From the NCBI GenBank assembly GCA_036559125.1, contig DATBTT010000057.1:30861-94860 (forward strand): DNA of 64,000 bases, read 5' to 3'. This document shows positions 25,447-33,373 of the stretch, piece after piece. Origin of the DNA: JALYTZ01 sp036559125 (GTDB lineage Bacteria > Vulcanimicrobiota > Vulcanimicrobiia > Vulcanimicrobiales > Vulcanimicrobiaceae). The translations under genes and the position numbers were made by a program. The number at the start of each line of letters is the position of its first letter. Within the stretch, counting starts at the first letter, position 1. The notes under the pieces were generated by a model that worked only from the letters and a program-made list of their open reading frames with translations, ran no database searches and was not told the origin of the DNA.

Positions 25447-25473
25447 AGAGCGTCGAAACGCTGTTATGGTAAC

Positions 25474-25548
25474 GGCTCGGTAGCTCAGCGGTAGAGCAGG
25501 GGACTCATAAGCCCTTGGTCGGGTGTTCAAATCACCCCCGAGTCACCA
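25474..25548 (+). tRNA. tRNA with CAT anticodon (elongator Met, or Ile2)
   Basis: 75 bases with encoded CCA. Acceptor GGCTCGG/CCGAGTC, anticodon loop CTCATAA. The first acceptor pair is G-C, so it is not the initiator type. The anticodon arm resembles both elongator Met and the lysidine-modified Ile2 tRNA; the sequence alone does not decide. Confidence 0.93.
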
Positions 25549-25604
25549 AATGTACGGGCACGGTCGCCGCGAAGGCGGCCGTCTCCGCTTTCCGAGGTAG
25601 GCTC

Positions 25605-25844
25605 ATGTCAACGATTCCGTGCGATTTCTGCCCTCACCCCGTCGACCGCGCTCAGATGGAGGAAATTGAAATATCGCACTACGTACCGGATAGCTCCGGC
25701 GACGATTTGGCGTATGCGCGAACGTATTTTTTCGGCCATCCCGACTGCGTTCGTAAGTTCTACCGAGGACTTGTCGACCATAAGCTCGATTTGTTCAAAC
25801 ACATCCCAAGCGCGGGCAACTCTTCGGAAGGTCCGCGTTCGTAA
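25605..25844 (+). CDS. small Cys-containing protein of unknown function
   Basis: 79 residues from ATG 25605 behind a GAGGTAGG site. An N-terminal CDFC pair and a later GHPDCVRKFY segment give four potential metal ligands (C, C, H, C), so a small zinc fold is possible. It sits between two tRNA genes and is probably co-transcribed with them. No family recognised. Confidence 0.65.
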   Translation: MSTIPCDFCPHPVDRAQMEEIEISHYVPDSSGDDLAYARTYFFGHPDCVRKFYRGLVDHKLDLFKHIPSAGNSSEGPRS

Positions 25845-25854
25845 CAAGCCTTGT

Positions 25855-25928
<74 letters not shown>

Positions 25929-25944
25929 TATTACGATCGCTTGA

Positions 25945-26391
25945 ATGTCGACTGACGAAGACTACATCCGCCGCGCGATGGAACTCGCCGCGCAAGCGCA
26001 GTCCGGCGGCGATGTGCCGATCGGCGCGGTGCTGGTTTGCGGCGACCTCCAACTCGAAGCCAAAAACGAAAAGGAACTGCGCCCGGACGCAACCGCGCAT
26101 GCCGAGATGCTGCTCTTGCAAGACGCGGCGCGACGGCGCGGCGCGTGGAGGCTGTCCGACGCAACGATGTATGTTACCAAGGAACCGTGCGTGATGTGCG
26201 CGGGTGCGATGGTCGCGGCACGTCTCGGACGCCTCGTGTACGGCTGCGCCGATCCCAAGGGCGGCGCTGCCGGAAGCGTGATCGACGTGTTGCGCCACCC
26301 CTCCTTGAATCACCGAGTCGAGGTTGAAGGAGGCGTGCTCGAAGCGGAGACGGCCGCACAACTGCGTGGGTTCTTCCGCGCACGCCGTTAA
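25945..26391 (+). CDS. tadA: tRNA adenosine(34) deaminase
   Basis: 148 residues, normal length. The zinc/catalytic motifs HAEMLLL and PCVMCAGA are complete. TadA converts A34 of tRNA-Arg(ACG) to inosine; that substrate is encoded at 23604 in the same tRNA cluster. ATG 25945 lies 16 bases after tRNA-Arg(CCG), so tRNA and mRNA probably share a transcript. A weak hairpin terminator follows. Confidence 0.95.
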   Translation: MSTDEDYIRRAMELAAQAQSGGDVPIGAVLVCGDLQLEAKNEKELRPDATAHAEMLLLQDAARRRGAWRLSDATMYVTKEPCVMCAGAMVAARLGRLVYGCADPKGGAAGSVIDVLRHPSLNHRVEVEGGVLEAETAAQLRGFFRARR

Positions 26392-26405
26392 ACCGCACGC
26401 ATAAA

Positions 26406-26446
26406 AAAGGATTCCGACGGCCTTCGCGAATCAGCGGTCCTTTGTG
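26406..26446 (+). terminator. possible terminator after tadA
   Basis: AAAGGA pairs with TCCTTT and CCG with CGG across a two-base bulge; the loop is long (18 bases) and the T-tract short. Weak, but positioned between tadA and tRNA-Ser(CGA). Confidence 0.4.
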
Positions 26447-26464
26447 TCGAGAAGACACGACCAC

Positions 26465-26555
26465 GGAGAGGTGGTCGAGTGGTTGAAGGCATCCGCCTCG
26501 AAAGCGGACAGACGTGATGAGCGTCTCGAGAGTTCGAATCTCTCCCTCTCCGCCA
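26465..26555 (+). tRNA. tRNA-Ser(CGA)
   Basis: 91 bases with encoded CCA. Acceptor GGAGAGG/CCTCTCC, anticodon loop CTCGAAA (CGA), long variable arm. The acceptor stem is identical to that of tRNA-Ser(GCT) at 23442. Confidence 0.97.
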
Positions 26556-26568
26556 CGTAACGCGCGCC

Positions 26569-26593
26569 GGCCCTTCGATAAGCTCGAAGGGCC
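26569..26593. repeat. short palindrome related to the dispersed repeat; terminator candidate
   Basis: GGCCCTTCGA and TCGAAGGGCC arms with a 5-base loop lie between tRNA-Ser(CGA) and the convergent gene ending at 26604. It could terminate both, but there is no T-run. Confidence 0.5.
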
Positions 26594-26603
26594 GAGCCGT
26601 GTC

Positions 26604-27329
26604 TTAAGGGGACGGCGAAGGCGCTAGGCGTGGATCGGGCGGCGTCGCGGGGAACGCGAATTGGTCGTACGTGACGTTCGCGATCACTTGGAACGTTAGG
26701 CCGAAAGTGTGTTCGGTCGCGGTGAACGCGCCGTGCGTTATCACCCAATGATGATCGATGACGGCATAATCAAGCGAAATGATCTCGTCGCCATTGGTCG
26801 TTTTCATTTCGATGTGCGAGAAAAGCTGCGACTGCGGATCTTCCACAACGTCGCTTGGATAGAAGCCGTCGCCGGCGCGCGGCGTCGGCGAAAGCTGTAG
26901 ATGCACGCGTGCGTCGGTGGAGTCCGGTGCATAGCGAGCCGCCCAAAAACTGTTGTATGCCACCACCGCGTTGACGCTCGGATCGGGCGACGGTAGCGGA
27001 AAATACGCTAGGTCTTTACGCGTGAGTGTTATGTCGACGCGCTTGAGGTTTGCAAAGTAACTAAATCCGAAATTCGATATCGGATCGAAGTACGGAATGA
27101 TCGGAAACGCTTGCCCGGTCCGTTGCGAGCCCTGTGGTAAATCTTGCATGACGGCAAAATCGTCGGCGACGCGAACCTGGACCGAGCGATCGATGTCTTG
27201 CGAACGCCCCAACGACGGCGCCGTCACGTGCGTGCGCTCGCGATAGGCAATGTAGGTGGGAGCGCTGTTCTGATAGACGAGCGCCGTCCGGTTGGTAAGC
27301 ATCGCGAAGGCGAGGTCGGGCGGAATCAT
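26604..27329 (-). CDS. protein of unknown function, distant relative of the product at 52317
   Basis: 241 residues from ATG 27329, with GGAGAAGG about nine bases upstream. No signal peptide or membrane helix is visible. The C-terminal half (VHLQLSPTPR, then YAVIDHHWVITHGAF and YDQFAFP) parallels, in order and spacing, segments of the exported protein at 52317 (YHLVFQNTPRDR, YLVVDHVTWKYR, GFDFP). A shared LolA/RseB-like beta fold is therefore suspected. A Pro/Ser tail ends the protein. It is divergent from the M20 hydrolase gene with a 54-base gap. Confidence 0.65.
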   Translation of the reverse strand: MIPPDLAFAMLTNRTALVYQNSAPTYIAYRERTHVTAPSLGRSQDIDRSVQVRVADDFAVMQDLPQGSQRTGQAFPIIPYFDPISNFGFSYFANLKRVDITLTRKDLAYFPLPSPDPSVNAVVAYNSFWAARYAPDSTDARVHLQLSPTPRAGDGFYPSDVVEDPQSQLFSHIEMKTTNGDEIISLDYAVIDHHWVITHGAFTATEHTFGLTFQVIANVTYDQFAFPATPPDPRLAPSPSP

Positions 27330-27383
27330 CGTAGAGCGCCTTCTCCAAAAGGGGCCGCAGTACCGCCGCGTAAACCACGCGGT

Positions 27384-28565
27384 ATGACCGTCATCGTTCC
27401 AACGCAAGATATTACCGCGCGCGTCGTCGAACTGCGCCGCGCGATTCATCGCCATCCGGAGCTGGGATTCGAGGAAGTTCAGACCCAGGCACTCGTCGAG
27501 GGCGAACTCGATGCGCTGGGGATCGAGCATCGCCGTATTGCGAAGACCGGCGTTGTCGGCGTCGTTCGCGGTAGCAAACCCGGACGAATCGTCGCACTGC
27601 GCGCCGATATGGACGCGTTGCCGATCACCGAACGGTCGGGCGAACCATTTAGCTCGCAGATTGACGGGAAGATGCACGCGTGCGGCCATGACGCGCACAC
27701 GGCGATGCTGCTTGGAGCCGCGCGCGTGCTCCAATCGCGACGCGACGAACTTGCGGGCACGGTCGTGCTGCTTTTCCAACCGGCGGAAGAAGGTCCGGGC
27801 GGCGCCGAGCCGATGATTGCCGAAGGTGCGCTCGACGATCCGAAAGTCGAGGCGGTCGCTATGCTGCACGTCGATCCTCGTCTGGAACCGGGGCAAATCG
27901 GGGTTACGCCGGGACCCGTCAACGCGTCAGCCGATGAATTTCACATAGCGGTCGAAGGACGCGGCGGTCACGGCGCGTACCCGCATACGGCAGCCGACAC
28001 CATTCCTGCGACGGCTGCGATGATTCTGGCCTTGCAAAATATTGCCGCTCGCGAAACCGACCCGCTCAAAAGCGTCGTCGTCACCATCGGTACGATTGCC
28101 GGAGGCTATCGCAATAACATCATCGCCGACGAAGTAAAGATGACCGGCACGTTTCGCGCGCACGATCCGGAAATTCGCGATGGTCTCGAGGCGCGGGCGC
28201 GACGCATTCTTGAGGGCGTCGCGGCTGCGTATGGCGTTGAAGCGAAACTGGTCGTAACGTACGGCTATCCGCCGGTCGTCAATAACGTAACGCTCGCCGA
28301 AAATTTTTCCCGCTATATGCGCACGCATTCCGCGCTGCGCGTAGAACGCCCGGCGCCGACGATGGGCGCAGAAGACTTCGCGTATTTCGCACAGCGCGTA
28401 CCCGGCGTGCACGTTCGGCTAGGCATTCGCAGCGAGCGCGCGGGTTCGACCTATCCCGGACATTCCGCGCAATTTCGCATAGATGAGTCTGCGCTACCCG
28501 TCGGCGTGCAGACGCTGGTCGCGTTTGCCATGGGCGTCGGCTCCGGCGATGTAGCCCTCGGTTGA
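27384..28565 (+). CDS. M20 family amidohydrolase (N-acyl amino acid hydrolase type)
   Basis: 393 residues, standard for the M20D/IAA-amino-acid-hydrolase-like group. Metal ligands are visible in HACGHDAHT, EEGPGG and MLHVD. A dimerisation lid domain begins near GRGGHGAYPH. Probably hydrolyses N-acyl or N-carbamoyl amino acids or similar amides in the cytoplasm; the exact substrate is not readable. ATG 27384 matches the family N-terminus; an upstream in-frame start would run through the divergent promoter region. Confidence 0.93.
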   Translation: MTVIVPTQDITARVVELRRAIHRHPELGFEEVQTQALVEGELDALGIEHRRIAKTGVVGVVRGSKPGRIVALRADMDALPITERSGEPFSSQIDGKMHACGHDAHTAMLLGAARVLQSRRDELAGTVVLLFQPAEEGPGGAEPMIAEGALDDPKVEAVAMLHVDPRLEPGQIGVTPGPVNASADEFHIAVEGRGGHGAYPHTAADTIPATAAMILALQNIAARETDPLKSVVVTIGTIAGGYRNNIIADEVKMTGTFRAHDPEIRDGLEARARRILEGVAAAYGVEAKLVVTYGYPPVVNNVTLAENFSRYMRTHSALRVERPAPTMGAEDFAYFAQRVPGVHVRLGIRSERAGSTYPGHSAQFRIDESALPVGVQTLVAFAMGVGSGDVALG

Positions 28566-28635
28566 CCGCCCTGCGCTATAGGTTGTGTATGTTTGATAGA
28601 AAGGCACAAGATATAGTGCCGAAGAACGCTTGGCA

Positions 28636-29142
28636 ATGGCTATATTGAGCGACGCGGTTAGCAAATCCGGAACGCGGTCACTCTCTGGTTCGCTCGACAT
28701 CGAATCCAGCGCCGAATCGGCGTTTGCGCTGATGTGCGCGGTCGAAAAGTGGCCGGTGTGGCTATCGTTCCTTCGCAGTGCCGGGCTGGGCGACCCGAAG
28801 GTCCCGATCGGGCCGGGCAGCGAGGTGGTCGTACGATCGATGATTCCCGGCGAAGCCGAGCAACTGTATGAAGTCGATCAATTCATCGCCAATTACCACT
28901 TGTCACTGGTTGGCGCGTATTCGGTGCGACGGCGAATCGATTTTCGGATAGAGCGCAAGACGACGCGTGCGAAGGTTCATGTCCGCGTTGACTATCCCGC
29001 CTATCATGGGTGGTTCGGTGCGATCTACGACCACGTGACCGCCGGCCGACGACTCTCGAAGCTACTCGACGATTCCTTGCAGCACTTCAAGGGCTTGGTC
29101 GAGTTCGAGAACCGAACCGACGCCGTCTTGGCGGATTTTTAG
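28636..29142 (+). CDS. SRPBCC-fold (polyketide cyclase/START-like) protein
   Basis: 168 residues. The pattern SLDIESSAESAFALMCAVEKWPVW is the usual start of SRPBCC domains, which bind hydrophobic ligands or act as small-molecule cyclases. No catalytic residue can be assigned. ATG 28636 is used (a TTG two codons upstream is possible). A stand-alone gene between the M20 hydrolase and an FmdB-type gene. Confidence 0.75.
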   Translation: MAILSDAVSKSGTRSLSGSLDIESSAESAFALMCAVEKWPVWLSFLRSAGLGDPKVPIGPGSEVVVRSMIPGEAEQLYEVDQFIANYHLSLVGAYSVRRRIDFRIERKTTRAKVHVRVDYPAYHGWFGAIYDHVTAGRRLSKLLDDSLQHFKGLVEFENRTDAVLADF

Positions 29143-29195
29143 GCTGCATTAGCAATCGTTGACGCGGTCTGCTAAGCGCGGGTATACTTCTGAGC

Positions 29196-29495
29196 ATGCC
29201 CTTGTACGACTATCGATGCACGACATGCAACAACGTTACCGAAGTACGCCACGGCTTTGACGACGTCCATAAAGAGCCGTGTCCGGCTTGCGGCGGCGCT
29301 CTGAGCCGCGTCTTCAATCCCGCGCCGATCGTTTTCAAGGGTTCGGGCTTCTACGTCACCGATTCGCGCAAGAGCGGCGAAGCCAAATCGCCCGCCGCCA
29401 CTCCGCCGCCGCCAAGCGGCGCTCCCGCTGCGGCATTGCCTGCAGCGCCGGCGCCTGCGGCTGCGTCGACGAGCTCGAAAGAATCCGCAGCGTAG
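29196..29495 (+). CDS. FmdB-type zinc ribbon protein
   Basis: 99 residues. The first ~45 residues are the FmdB/CxxC regulatory-protein zinc ribbon (MPLYDYRC, CTTC, CPAC). The rest is a Pro/Ala-rich disordered tail. Function in most bacteria is unknown. Five bases separate it from the next small membrane protein. Confidence 0.92.
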   Translation: MPLYDYRCTTCNNVTEVRHGFDDVHKEPCPACGGALSRVFNPAPIVFKGSGFYVTDSRKSGEAKSPAATPPPPSGAPAAALPAAPAPAAASTSSKESAA

Positions 29496-29499
29496 CGGG

Positions 29500-29844
29500 A
29501 TGGCGCTCGTAGAGCATCCGGGTTGGATCCTGTTGATCCTATGCGTGGCCGGCGTCCTCATCGCCGGGGGCTCGATGATACCGGTTGCCGTCGGCACGAT
29601 GCGCTTGCTCAAACACGTTGAGCGGCTGCTGGAGGCGCCGATACTCGCCGATCTCGGAGCGCTCTCCGCCCAGACCGAGCGCATAACGCAGAGCGCAAAT
29701 GCGATTGCGCCCCTGGCCGAGCGCGCTGCGGCGGCTGTGGAAGCCATACGGCGCGACGCGAGAGAGACGGGTCTGGTTCGCGTTGCCGCGGCGCTGAGGG
29801 GCGCTTCAACGGCGTTTCGCCTTCTCTTGGCCGACCTTCGCTAA
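29500..29844 (+). CDS. small single-span membrane protein with helical tail
   Basis: 114 residues. One N-terminal membrane helix (~8-35) is followed by an amphipathic Ala/Glu/Arg-rich helix, a layout like DUF948-type membrane-anchored coiled coils. No motif beyond that. It overlaps the convergent methyltransferase gene by four bases. Confidence 0.7.
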   Translation: MALVEHPGWILLILCVAGVLIAGGSMIPVAVGTMRLLKHVERLLEAPILADLGALSAQTERITQSANAIAPLAERAAAAVEAIRRDARETGLVRVAAALRGASTAFRLLLADLR

Positions 29845-30986
29845 TTTTCGGGTTTCTGCTCTCCCGGTTCCGGTGGCTCCCACTGCCACCCGGGTCCCGG
29901 CATTTCCGGCGCGGGTCCCAGGGGTAAGCCAAAGCTAGCCGGCGCCGCTCCGGGTACCGCGAATGGCGCGCCGAACGGCGTGGCCGGCGGCGCAGACAGT
30001 TGCTCGATGTCGGGCGGCTTGGGCGCCCCGAAGGGTAATCCGGGGACGAATCCCGGAGGCGGGTCCGACGAGGCCGGAGGCACGGCAAACGCTGGGCGTG
30101 ACGGAGATGCTACCGGCGGCGGGGGATGGATCGGTGGAAATTCGTACCCCGCGGCTTCGCTGACGACCGGCTCCGCCGGCATTTGCTCGGGCAATTGCAC
30201 GGCGACCGCACGCGCGATGCGCGGGGTCGGGGACGGCTCCTCGCGCGGGGTGAAGACCGGCTGCGGAAGGCTGCCGGCTGCCGCGCCCATGAGAACGAAG
30301 CGCGCCGGCGGCAATATCTGCGCGTCCGAGCGTCCGGCGATTTGACGCAACTCGTCGAGGTAGCTGCGCGGGGCCTCCTCAACGGCCATCGTGTCGAGAA
30401 TTAAGGCGATCGTGTCGATCAGATACTCGCGTGGCGGTACCTTCGCGAACGCGAAGACGTGCTGCGAAACATCGGCTTTAACGGCTTGCAGCAGCTTTTT
30501 CCAATAGTCGAGCGGTTGATAATATTCGAACTGCCCCAACTCGCGCTTGGCCTGAGAATAGAGTAGCGAAATCCGCTTTCCGAGTGGATCGGCCGGCGGA
30601 CCGGGTTCGACGACCGCGACGCGTTTTGCGACTCTGGAGAGCTCGGAGATAATCTGCGCGTGAAAAAACGGGTCGGTTTCGTGCAGGTAGTGAAACGAGA
30701 TCGCCTGATCGAACGAGCCTTCCTTCGCCGGGATGACCGACGTGCTGCCGCGCACTAGGGTAGCGTCGATTTCCGCAAACCGCCGAATGACGTCGTCGCG
30801 GTGCTCGATGACGCTGACTGCGGCACCGGCCTCAATCGCGCGCTTTACCCACTTCGCGTCGGGCCCGTAGCCGCAAAAAAGTACGCGCTGACCCGGGCCG
30901 ACGACCAGTGCGTCCCAGACCAGATTTTCGATATAGCGCGCTTCGCGCTCGAATTCGTCCGGGGAGTACCGCGGTTCGCCGTTCAC
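29841..30986 (-). CDS. class I SAM-dependent methyltransferase with long Pro-rich tail
   Basis: 381 residues. The N-terminal ~215 residues form a Rossmann methyltransferase (VLFCGYGPDAKWV as motif I, SVIEHRDD as the acidic strand-2 end, FDQAISFHYLHE as motif post-I). Residues ~225-381 are a disordered Pro/Ala/Gly-rich tail with repeated PFGAP/PPPG elements, unusual for such enzymes. GTG 30986 overlaps the aroA stop (GTGA), so the gene is co-translated with aroA. Substrate unknown. Confidence 0.8.
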   Translation of the reverse strand: MNGEPRYSPDEFEREARYIENLVWDALVVGPGQRVLFCGYGPDAKWVKRAIEAGAAVSVIEHRDDVIRRFAEIDATLVRGSTSVIPAKEGSFDQAISFHYLHETDPFFHAQIISELSRVAKRVAVVEPGPPADPLGKRISLLYSQAKRELGQFEYYQPLDYWKKLLQAVKADVSQHVFAFAKVPPREYLIDTIALILDTMAVEEAPRSYLDELRQIAGRSDAQILPPARFVLMGAAAGSLPQPVFTPREEPSPTPRIARAVAVQLPEQMPAEPVVSEAAGYEFPPIHPPPPVASPSRPAFAVPPASSDPPPGFVPGLPFGAPKPPDIEQLSAPPATPFGAPFAVPGAAPASFGLPLGPAPEMPGPGWQWEPPEPGEQKPEN

Positions 30987-32260
30987 GCTTGCGCCTGCCG
31001 CAGTGTTTGTTGGAAAGTCGGAAAGCTCACGTCGATGCTCTCTTCGCTATCGATGCGCAAGGGCCCGGCTCCGGCGGCCAGGGCCGCGACGCTCATGGCC
31101 GTACGATGGTCGTGATGCGTATCGAGGACGGCCCCGGACGATCCGGCGGGCGTCCCGCCCACGATCGCAATGCCGTTAGGCAGCTGTTCGACGGCAATTC
31201 CGACCGCGTCGAGCATTCGTTCGATCGCCGCCACGCGGTCGGACTCTTTGGCGCGTAACTCGCGTATCCCGGTAATGCGCGTTTCCCCACCGGCGAACGC
31301 CGCAGCGACCGACAGAACCAGAATCTCGTCGATCGCACGCAATGCCAGCTCGGCGCCTACGTGCGTACCGTGCAATGGCGCGTGTTCGACGACGATATCG
31401 GCGACGGGTTCGCCGCACTGTTCGCGCTCGTTTTGCAGTTGAATATTCGCTCCCATTTGCCCGAGCGCGTCGAGCAGTCCGGTGCGCGACGGATTCACGC
31501 CGACGTTTTCGATCGTGAGCCGGCTCCCCGGTGCAACCGTCGCGGCGACGATGAAAAAGGCGGCCGCGGAAAAGTCCCCGACAACGTCTATGTCGCGAAA
31601 GGCCGCCGACGCGCGACGAAGTTCGACGGTGGAGCGATCGAAAGAAATGTCCGCACCCAAATACCGCAACAAGCGCTCCGTGTGATCGCGCGATCCCTTG
31701 TCGCCCATCGTAGTTACGGCGACGTTGCCGAATACGCCGGCAAAGAGCAGCGCCGATTTGACTTGCGCCGACGGCGAAACCAGGATGAAGCGCCGCGTTT
31801 GCGGCTCGCTCGTACCGGCGATCGTTGCCGGTAGCGTTCCGTCGGACGTTTCGAGGTGTGCGCCGAACGCGCGCAATTGCGCGGCTACCGGCTCCATCGG
31901 ACGTTTGCGCAGCGATGCGTCCCCATCCAACCGCGCCGTAATATTAGCGCCCGCGCAAACACCGAGCAACATCCGGGCAGTCGATCCCGAATTCATGCAA
32001 TCGATCGCATCGTTCGCCCCCCGCAAACGCCCCCCAGTAACCACAACGTCATCCTGGGCCTGTCGAAGGACGCTCACGCCGAGTGTTTGCAATGCGCCGG
32101 TCGTCGCATGCACGTCTCTACCGGGATTAAGATTACGGATGGTTACCGGCTCGCGTCCTGCGGCAGCAAGAATGAGCGCGCGATGCGAGATCGATTTGTC
32201 GCCCGGCACTGCTATGTGCCCGCGGAGGGCACCCGGGAGGAACGTCGTTTGCGTGCTCAT
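30983..32260 (-). CDS. aroA: 3-phosphoshikimate 1-carboxyvinyltransferase (EPSP synthase)
   Basis: 425 residues. It transfers enolpyruvate from PEP to shikimate-3-phosphate in chorismate synthesis. Family motifs are GDKSISHRAL near the N-terminus, NSGSTARM, VGDFSAAAFF and RELRAKESDRV. Around residues 63-72 (VLRQAQDDV) the DNA is a unit of the dispersed repeat, translated in frame. The insertion lies in a surface region between two conserved strands, and the rest of the enzyme is complete, so it is probably functional. ATG 32260 overlaps GGAGG; alternative in-frame GTG at 32269 or TTG at 32278. Confidence 0.94.
   Translation of the reverse strand: MSTQTTFLPGALRGHIAVPGDKSISHRALILAAAGREPVTIRNLNPGRDVHATTGALQTLGVSVLRQAQDDVVVTGGRLRGANDAIDCMNSGSTARMLLGVCAGANITARLDGDASLRKRPMEPVAAQLRAFGAHLETSDGTLPATIAGTSEPQTRRFILVSPSAQVKSALLFAGVFGNVAVTTMGDKGSRDHTERLLRYLGADISFDRSTVELRRASAAFRDIDVVGDFSAAAFFIVAATVAPGSRLTIENVGVNPSRTGLLDALGQMGANIQLQNEREQCGEPVADIVVEHAPLHGTHVGAELALRAIDEILVLSVAAAFAGGETRITGIRELRAKESDRVAAIERMLDAVGIAVEQLPNGIAIVGGTPAGSSGAVLDTHHDHRTAMSVAALAAGAGPLRIDSEESIDVSFPTFQQTLRQAQA
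32047..32072. repeat. dispersed repeat unit inside aroA
   Basis: On the minus strand this reads CCTTCGACAGGCCCAGGATG followed by ACG, nearly identical to the unit at 12565. It is translated as LRQAQDD within aroA. Confidence 0.85.
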
Positions 32261-32331
32261 CCTCCGCACAATCGGCAAAAAAAGCCGCTCATCCTCCGAT
32301 TAAATCGCGAACGATGCGAACTATTGCGCGG

Positions 32332-32359
32332 TTGCAGCCGTTATCGGGGGGACTATAAG
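32332..32359 (+). promoter_or_regulatory. promoter for small gene at 32387
   Basis: TTGCAG (32332-32337), a 16-base spacer, TATAAG (32354-32359). It points right, away from aroA, 28 bases before the GTG start. Confidence 0.5.
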
Positions 32360-32386
32360 CCGAATTCAAGCACGGAGAACGACGAC

Positions 32387-32575
32387 GTGAACGTGACGGA
32401 TGGCGCCCGAGACTTTTTTGAGACGTGGGCAGGCATGACGCCCGATGAAGCGGTCGACCGCATGGTGAAAAGCGGCGGCATCGAACGTGAAATTGCCGAG
32501 AACAGCGTAGCGAATTATTTTAAGCGGGAGCGGGAACGGAACGCGTTAGTTGACCGAAGGTCGCGTAACTTCTAA
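32387..32575 (+). CDS. small helical protein of unknown function
   Basis: 62 residues from GTG 32387, with GGAGA nine bases upstream and a promoter further up. The sequence (FFETWAGMTPDEAVDRMVKS, then GGIEREIAENSVANYF) is charged, predicted all-helical, and could be a small DNA-binding or regulatory protein. Upstream in-frame extension across aroA is antisense and not credible. Its 3' end overlaps a minus-strand gene by 30 bases. Confidence 0.6.
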   Translation: MNVTDGARDFFETWAGMTPDEAVDRMVKSGGIEREIAENSVANYFKRERERNALVDRRSRNF

Positions 32576-32725
32576 AAAGAGTTGCGCCATACTCCCGACT
32601 GGGCGCTTGCACGCGTCGTCGTAACACTGCTGGCACACGGCAATAAGGGCCCCAAACGCATCTATTTGCAAGCAGTCGCACTGAAGGTCGCACAGTCGGC
32701 AGCAAGTAATCGGCACGCTCGTCAT
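32546..32725 (-). CDS. small cysteine-rich (zinc-ribbon-like) protein
   Basis: 59 residues from ATG 32725, which directly follows GAGAGGAAAG. Eight cysteines are arranged as CC..C...C.C and C..C....C (TCCRLCDLQCDC, VCQQCYDDAC), suggesting one or two metal sites. It overlaps the convergent 32387 gene tail-to-tail by 30 bases. No family recognised; the clean ribosome site and Cys pairs argue that it is real. Confidence 0.5.
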   Translation of the reverse strand: MTSVPITCCRLCDLQCDCLQIDAFGALIAVCQQCYDDACKRPVGSMAQLFLEVTRPSVN

Positions 32726-33111
32726 CTTTCCTCTCAGCCGCGCAATGCGAGGCGAAGCATGGAACACTCCGGCAGAGTAGCAATGTATGATGCTAACACT
32801 TGAATTTCGGATTACAAGCGTCCCGACCGTTCTATTTCACACGGGGCAAATTGGGTAAGCTACCGTCGAACCGTTGACTTATATCACTAATCCATCGCGA
32901 TCGTTATTCACAGCCTGGGGATAAATGCGCTCGGGTTCCCTCTGTCGCGGCAAGAAATGGCCGATGAGTTCCGGCGCGACATCGCGCCCGTCGGGTGGCG
33001 ACCCGTTTCACTGCCCGAAACTCGCGGCCGGTCGCGCGAAATTCGCCGAGTGCTTCTCCGTTTCGATCCCTTCAGCCAGAGCCGCGGGTTCTAGATTGTG
33101 CGCGCATCGTA
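32726..33111. other. 385-base stretch without a convincing gene
   Basis: Frames here have poor composition and no ribosome sites. The only notable element is a pair of convergent DnaA-box-like sequences at 32904-32924. AT content is locally higher around 32800-32900. Confidence 0.6.
32904..32924. promoter_or_regulatory. pair of DnaA-box-like 9-mers
   Basis: TTATTCACA (exact match to TTATNCACA) is followed after three bases by TGGGGATAA (one mismatch to the reverse box TGTGGATAA). No dnaA or dnaN gene is nearby, so an origin is not proposed; a DnaA-regulated site or chance are alternatives. Confidence 0.35.
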
Positions 33112-33158
33112 ACAAAAAGCCCGTGGTTATGCGCTTTTGAAGCGAACCACGGGCTTTG
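33112..33158 (-). terminator. terminator of tRNA-Leu(CAA)
   Basis: A 13-bp stem (arms 33115-33128 and 33145-33157) with a T-rich tail on the minus strand (CTTTTTGTT). It lies just downstream of tRNA-Leu, which is transcribed leftwards. Confidence 0.8.
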
Positions 33159-33163
33159 CGTAT

Positions 33164-33248
33164 TGGTGGGGAAAGTGGGATTTGAACCCACACGAGTTTT
33201 GCCCGGCCGCTTTTGAGGCGGCTGCGTCTACCGTTCCGCCATTTCCCC
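33164..33248 (-). tRNA. tRNA-Leu(CAA)
   Basis: 85 bases with encoded CCA. Acceptor GGGGAAA/TTTCCCC, anticodon loop CTCAAAA (CAA), long variable arm, T-arm GGTTCAAATCC. Confidence 0.97.
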
Positions 33249-33300
33249 AGGAAAACGGACTTGGGGCGATTCGCGTCCGCCGCGCGGCGTCCTTGTCGGC

Positions 33301-33329
33301 TTGACCGCTATAGCCAGTATGACTATTAT
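33301..33329 (+). promoter_or_regulatory. padR promoter
   Basis: TTGACC (33301-33306), a 17-base spacer, TATTAT (33324-33329): a near-consensus promoter. The spacer contains the palindrome GCTATAGC, and ACTAT/ATAGT arms flank the start region (33322-33343); either could be a PadR operator for autoregulation. Confidence 0.75.
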
Positions 33330-33373
33330 TATTGTGGGCATAGTTATGAAGCTCGACCTAGCCGGGAGTGCAC

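Noticed and set aside
32874..32925. Replication origin at the DnaA-box pair
   Set aside because: No dnaA, dnaN, gidA or AT-rich unwinding element nearby, and only two boxes.
32925..33216. Two plus-strand frames before tRNA-Leu
   Set aside because: They run through the terminator and tRNA antisense, with poor composition and no ribosome site.
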